Assembly: GCA_949293925.1 (NCBI GenBank)
Contig: CASFFI010000048.1
Span: forward strand, 1 to 8,875
Source: an uncultured Christensenella sp.
GTDB taxonomy: Bacteria > Bacillota > Clostridia > Christensenellales > UBA1242
Reading direction: 5' to 3'
DNA: 8,875 nucleotides
Below the pieces are notes generated by a model. The model did no database searches, was not told the DNA's origin, and saw nothing but the letters and a program-made list of their open reading frames with translations. The position numbers and the translations under genes were made by a program. This document shows, piece by piece, positions 7,046 through 8,875 of this stretch; position 1 is the stretch's first letter; every line of letters begins with the position of its first letter.

Positions 7046-8080
7046 ATGAGAAATTTAAAGAAAAATTATAAAATACTTTCTATTGAAAGTAGTTGTGATG
7101 ATACTAGTGCTTCAGTTGTTGTTGACGGAAGAATAGTTCTATCGAATGTCGTTTCAAGTCAAATAGATATTCACACGCTTTTCGGTGGAGTTGTTCCAGA
7201 AGTTGCATCAAGAAATCATATTATGGCAATAGATAATGTCGTAAAAAAAGCATTGACTGACGCTAAATTAAATTTAAGAGATATTGATGCCATTGCGGTT
7301 ACTTATGGTGCGGGGCTAGTTGGCTCTTTGTTAGTGGGTGTTAGTTTTGCTAAAGCGCTTAGTTTTGCAACTAAAATTCCGTTGATTCCTGTAAATCATA
7401 TATATGGACATATTGCAAGCAATTATTTGACTTATAAAGATTTGGAACCTGAATTTTTGTGCTTGCTAGTTAGTGGCGGACATACTGCTCTTATAAAAGT
7501 TAAAGATTATTTACATCACGAAGTTATTGGACAAACTTTAGATGATAGCGTTGGCGAGAGTTTTGATAAGGTTAGTAAAGTTCTAGGTTTGGGATACCCC
7601 GGTGGGCCAATTATTAGTAAGCGTTCTGAACAGGGAAGTGATAATATTGAATTTGGCAAAATACATGATGATTTAGGATATAATTTTAGTTTTAGTGGTA
7701 AAAAAACTGCCGTTATAAATTATATACATCATTTGGAACAAAAAAAGTTAGATATACCAGTTAATGATATATGTGCTAGCTATCAAAAATGGGCTGTTGA
7801 AGATTTGGTTTATAAAACAATAAAAGCAACAAAAGAATTTGGTTTTAAAACAGTTGTAATCGCTGGTGGCGTAAGTGCAAACAAGCTTTTAAGAGAAAGA
7901 TTAAAATGCGAATGTGAAAAAATAGGTGTAAGATGTCTTTTCCCAGATTTAAAATATTGTACGGATAATGCTGCAATGATAGGAAGTGCGGGTTATTATA
8001 ATATACTATATGGTAAAGAATTTGCAGATAATAACTTGTCCCCTAATCCTAGTTTGACTTTGTTTGATGAGATTAATTAA
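7046..8080 (+). CDS. tsaD: tRNA N6-threonylcarbamoyladenosine transferase TsaD
   Basis: A 344-residue cytoplasmic ASKHA-fold enzyme that moves the threonylcarbamoyl group from threonylcarbamoyl-AMP onto A37 of ANN-decoding tRNAs, working with TsaB and TsaE. The family signature is complete: ILSIESSCDDTSASVV (10-25), VPEVASRNH (50-58), the metal ligands H118 and H122 in NHIYGH with D307 in CTDNAAMIG, SGGHT (143-147), GESFDK (170-175), GYPGGP (183-188) and GGVSAN (274-279). The length is normal. It starts at the only suitable in-frame ATG; the eight-residue MRNLKKNY head is a little longer than usual. No Shine-Dalgarno sequence precedes the ATG and the -10 box lies six bases upstream, so the mRNA is probably leaderless. 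It is separated from prfB by a terminator and has its own promoter. No clear terminator follows. Confidence 0.97.
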   Translation: MRNLKKNYKILSIESSCDDTSASVVVDGRIVLSNVVSSQIDIHTLFGGVVPEVASRNHIMAIDNVVKKALTDAKLNLRDIDAIAVTYGAGLVGSLLVGVSFAKALSFATKIPLIPVNHIYGHIASNYLTYKDLEPEFLCLLVSGGHTALIKVKDYLHHEVIGQTLDDSVGESFDKVSKVLGLGYPGGPIISKRSEQGSDNIEFGKIHDDLGYNFSFSGKKTAVINYIHHLEQKKLDIPVNDICASYQKWAVEDLVYKTIKATKEFGFKTVVIAGGVSANKLLRERLKCECEKIGVRCLFPDLKYCTDNAAMIGSAGYYNILYGKEFADNNLSPNPSLTLFDEIN

Positions 8081-8525
8081 AATTCATTCTAATTTTTGAT
8101 ATATGAATAAATTATTTCTATTAAAGACATATAAAATGTGATTCTTATAGGTGTAATACAATCTTAATTTTATAGAATATCATAATATGTAATTTTATAT
8201 ATAAATCTAATTATAATTTATTTTAGATAATATAAAGATGCAATTTTAGAGATAAATCCAATTACAATTATTCGAGTTAATATTTTGACTAAATATATTT
8301 TTGATGGAAAATTATTAACTCATAATGATGTAATTTAAAAATTAAATATTATTATGTTATCGTAGGAAAAATAAAGATTTGTTTTTTGAATAAATTAGTT
8401 AATTATTATTAATAAATATATTTTTTAGATGTGATTTTTAGTTATATAAATTAATTAGCATTTTGAAAATCTTTGAAATTATATAAATATAAAACAGATA
8501 ATTAGATCTACAATTTTTATAATTA
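8081..8525. other. AT-rich non-coding stretch
   Basis: No open frame with a ribosome-binding site or recognisable protein is visible on either strand. The base composition is more AT-rich than the flanking genes. It contains the 51-bp-period degenerate repeats listed separately, and a weak AU-only hairpin just after tsaD (AAAATT...AATTTT, 8080-8097) that is not convincing as a terminator. Nothing else could be assigned. Confidence 0.7.
8136..8288. repeat. Degenerate direct repeats with 51-bp period (three units)
   Basis: Units begin with ATGT/ATGC at 8136, 8187 and 8238, exactly 51 bp apart. 8187-8218 and 8238-8269 match at 27 of 32 positions, and all five differences are T in the first copy and C or G in the second. 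The unit at 8136 is much more diverged. A further related stretch starts at 8429 (ATGTGATTTTTAG, ATAAAT, AATTAGCATT). There is no CRISPR-like constant repeat with unique spacers. Confidence 0.5.
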
Positions 8526-8554
8526 TTGACAACTAAAAATTATTTTGATATATT
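8526..8554 (+). promoter_or_regulatory. Near-consensus sigma-70-type promoter upstream of the tRNA-like region
   Basis: TTGACA (8526-8531, perfect), 17 bases, then TATATT (8549-8554, 5/6) preceded by TGA for the TG extension. The predicted start is near 8561. No protein gene follows; the first structured sequence downstream is the tRNA-Thr-like half at 8677, so it may drive that region or a small RNA. Confidence 0.6.
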
Positions 8555-8627
8555 GAATTGTGCTGTGAATATAATATGTTGATAAAACTGAAATTGTATC
8601 ATCGCCATATTAATTTAAAATAGCATT

Positions 8628-8657
8628 TTGTACTAGTAAAATCATATAGAATATAAA
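8628..8657 (+). promoter_or_regulatory. Second candidate promoter just before the first tRNA-like half
   Basis: TTGTAC (8628-8633), 18 bases, then TATAAA (8652-8657). The predicted start near 8664 is 13 bases before the tRNA-like 5' end at 8677. It is weaker than the promoter at 8526. Confidence 0.3.
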
Positions 8658-8676
8658 TAGTGAACAATTAATGTGT

Positions 8677-8715
8677 GCTAGTGTTATTTAAGGTTACAGC
8701 AACAGCTTTGTAAGG
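8677..8715 (+). pseudogene. tRNA-Thr(TGT)-like 5' half, 3' half absent
   Basis: Read as a tRNA: acceptor strand GCTAGTG (8677-8683), D-loop with the invariant GG (8692-8693) and A at position 21, anticodon stem strand ACAGC (8702-8706), and the seven-base loop TTTGTAA (8707-8713) with anticodon TGT at 8709-8711 (threonine, ACA). The D stem is poor (ATTT against CAGC). After the loop the 3' anticodon strand should be GCTGT, but the sequence reads GGAAA. No T arm (GGTTCGA) or CACTAGC acceptor partner follows before the next tRNA-like half at 8786. It cannot fold as a normal tRNA, so it is a remnant or part of an unusual split arrangement. The tRNA call is weaker than for the second copy. Confidence 0.5.
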
Positions 8716-8765
8716 AAATTTTAGCGCCTAAAAAAGACTAAATATAAAACTAAATAAACCACAAA
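8710..8765 (+). repeat. Direct repeat, copy 1 (follows the TGT anticodon loop)
   Basis: These 56 bases match 8820-8875 with three differences (8745 T/A, 8757 A/T, 8761 A/C) at an offset of exactly 110. It contains the hairpin TTTTAG-CGC-CTAAAA (8719-8733) and two ACTAAAT motifs. It starts within the anticodon loop and replaces the expected tRNA 3' half. Confidence 0.9.
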
Positions 8766-8785
8766 TTATGGAGCTTTTTCATTAT

Positions 8786-8825
8786 GCTGATGTGGCACAG
8801 TCGGTAGCGCACCGCCTTGGTAAGG
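8786..8825 (+). tRNA. tRNA-Thr(GGT) 5' half; 3' half not in window
   Basis: The order and spacing are those of a bacterial tRNA-Thr: acceptor strand GCTGATG (8786-8792), TG at positions 8-9, D stem GCAC (8795-8798) with GCGC (8807-8810) carrying one A-C mismatch, loop AGTCGGTA, A at position 26, anticodon stem strand CCGCC (8812-8816), loop TTGGTAA (8817-8823) with anticodon GGT at 8819-8821. The following GG (8824-8825) pairs with the last two C of the stem, then the match stops: AAATTTTAGCGCC follows instead of CGG, a variable loop and a T arm. Only 50 bases remain in the window, so an intervening sequence with the 3' half beyond the edge cannot be excluded. Otherwise it is a truncated tRNA gene or an assembly chimera. 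Confidence 0.65.
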
Positions 8826-8875
8826 AAATTTTAGCGCCTAAAAAAGACTAAATAAAAAACTAAATATACCCCAAA
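8820..8875 (+). repeat. Direct repeat, copy 2 (follows the GGT anticodon loop, runs to window end)
   Basis: Second copy of the 56-base sequence at 8710-8765, with the hairpin TTTTAG-CGC-CTAAAA at 8829-8843. It is cut by the window edge, so its true length and the number of copies are unknown. Confidence 0.9.

Noticed and set aside
8080..8097. AAAATT...AATTTT hairpin after tsaD as a terminator
   Set aside because: The stem has only A-T pairs and the T tail is part of the stem; this is expected by chance in such AT-rich DNA.
8136..8288. CRISPR array
   Set aside because: The repeats are degenerate, spacing is short, there are no unique spacers between constant repeats, and no cas gene is present.
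8719..8733. TTTTAG-CGC-CTAAAA hairpin as an intrinsic terminator
   Set aside because: It is followed by A-rich sequence on the plus strand and has no T run after it on the minus strand, so it is not a terminator in either direction.
8711..8875. Integron attC or composite transposon ends
   Set aside because: No integrase or transposase gene is visible, and the short hairpin lacks the paired R/L boxes of attC sites.

Overview
This is an AT-rich bacterial window. Protein families, gene order and Shine-Dalgarno-led short intergenic gaps suggest a low-GC Firmicute, probably an uncultured Clostridia- or Bacilli-like lineage; this is inference, because no 16S or other decisive marker is present. 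Tryptophan is encoded by TGG, and a release factor 2 gene is present, so UGA should be a normal stop. None of the complete genes here ends in TGA.

Layout. (1) 1-1925, minus strand: the N-terminal 641 residues of a large lipoprotein made of about seven fibronectin-III-like modules, cut by the window's left edge. (2) 1926-2077: a divergent promoter region with a perfect 8-3-8 palindrome. (3) 2078-2809 plus: a two-PRC-barrel protein. It converges on and overlaps by 14 bp a ferritin-like di-metal protein (2796-3320 minus). Each gene appears to use an intrinsic terminator buried in the other gene's coding sequence. (4) 3321-3461: a second divergent promoter region with short palindromes. (5) 3462-6985 plus: a likely two-gene operon of a cation P-type ATPase and peptide chain release factor 2, closed by a terminator that starts at the prfB stop codon. 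(6) 7046-8080 plus: tsaD (tRNA t6A synthesis), whose extended -10 element predicts a transcript starting exactly at the ATG. (7) 8081-8875: no protein gene. It is very AT-rich, holds 51-bp-period degenerate repeats and a near-consensus promoter, and ends in two tRNA-Thr-like 5' halves (anticodons TGT and GGT). Both halves run into the same ~56-bp repeat where a tRNA 3' half should be.

How the genes relate. prfB and tsaD both serve translation (UGA/UAA termination; t6A37 on ANN-decoding tRNAs, which include tRNA-Thr). The ferritin-like protein and P-type ATPase share a divergent control region and could both concern metal or ion handling, but this is only inferred. The most unusual parts are the reciprocal embedded terminators at 2744-2866 and the tRNA-half/repeat structure at 8677-8875.
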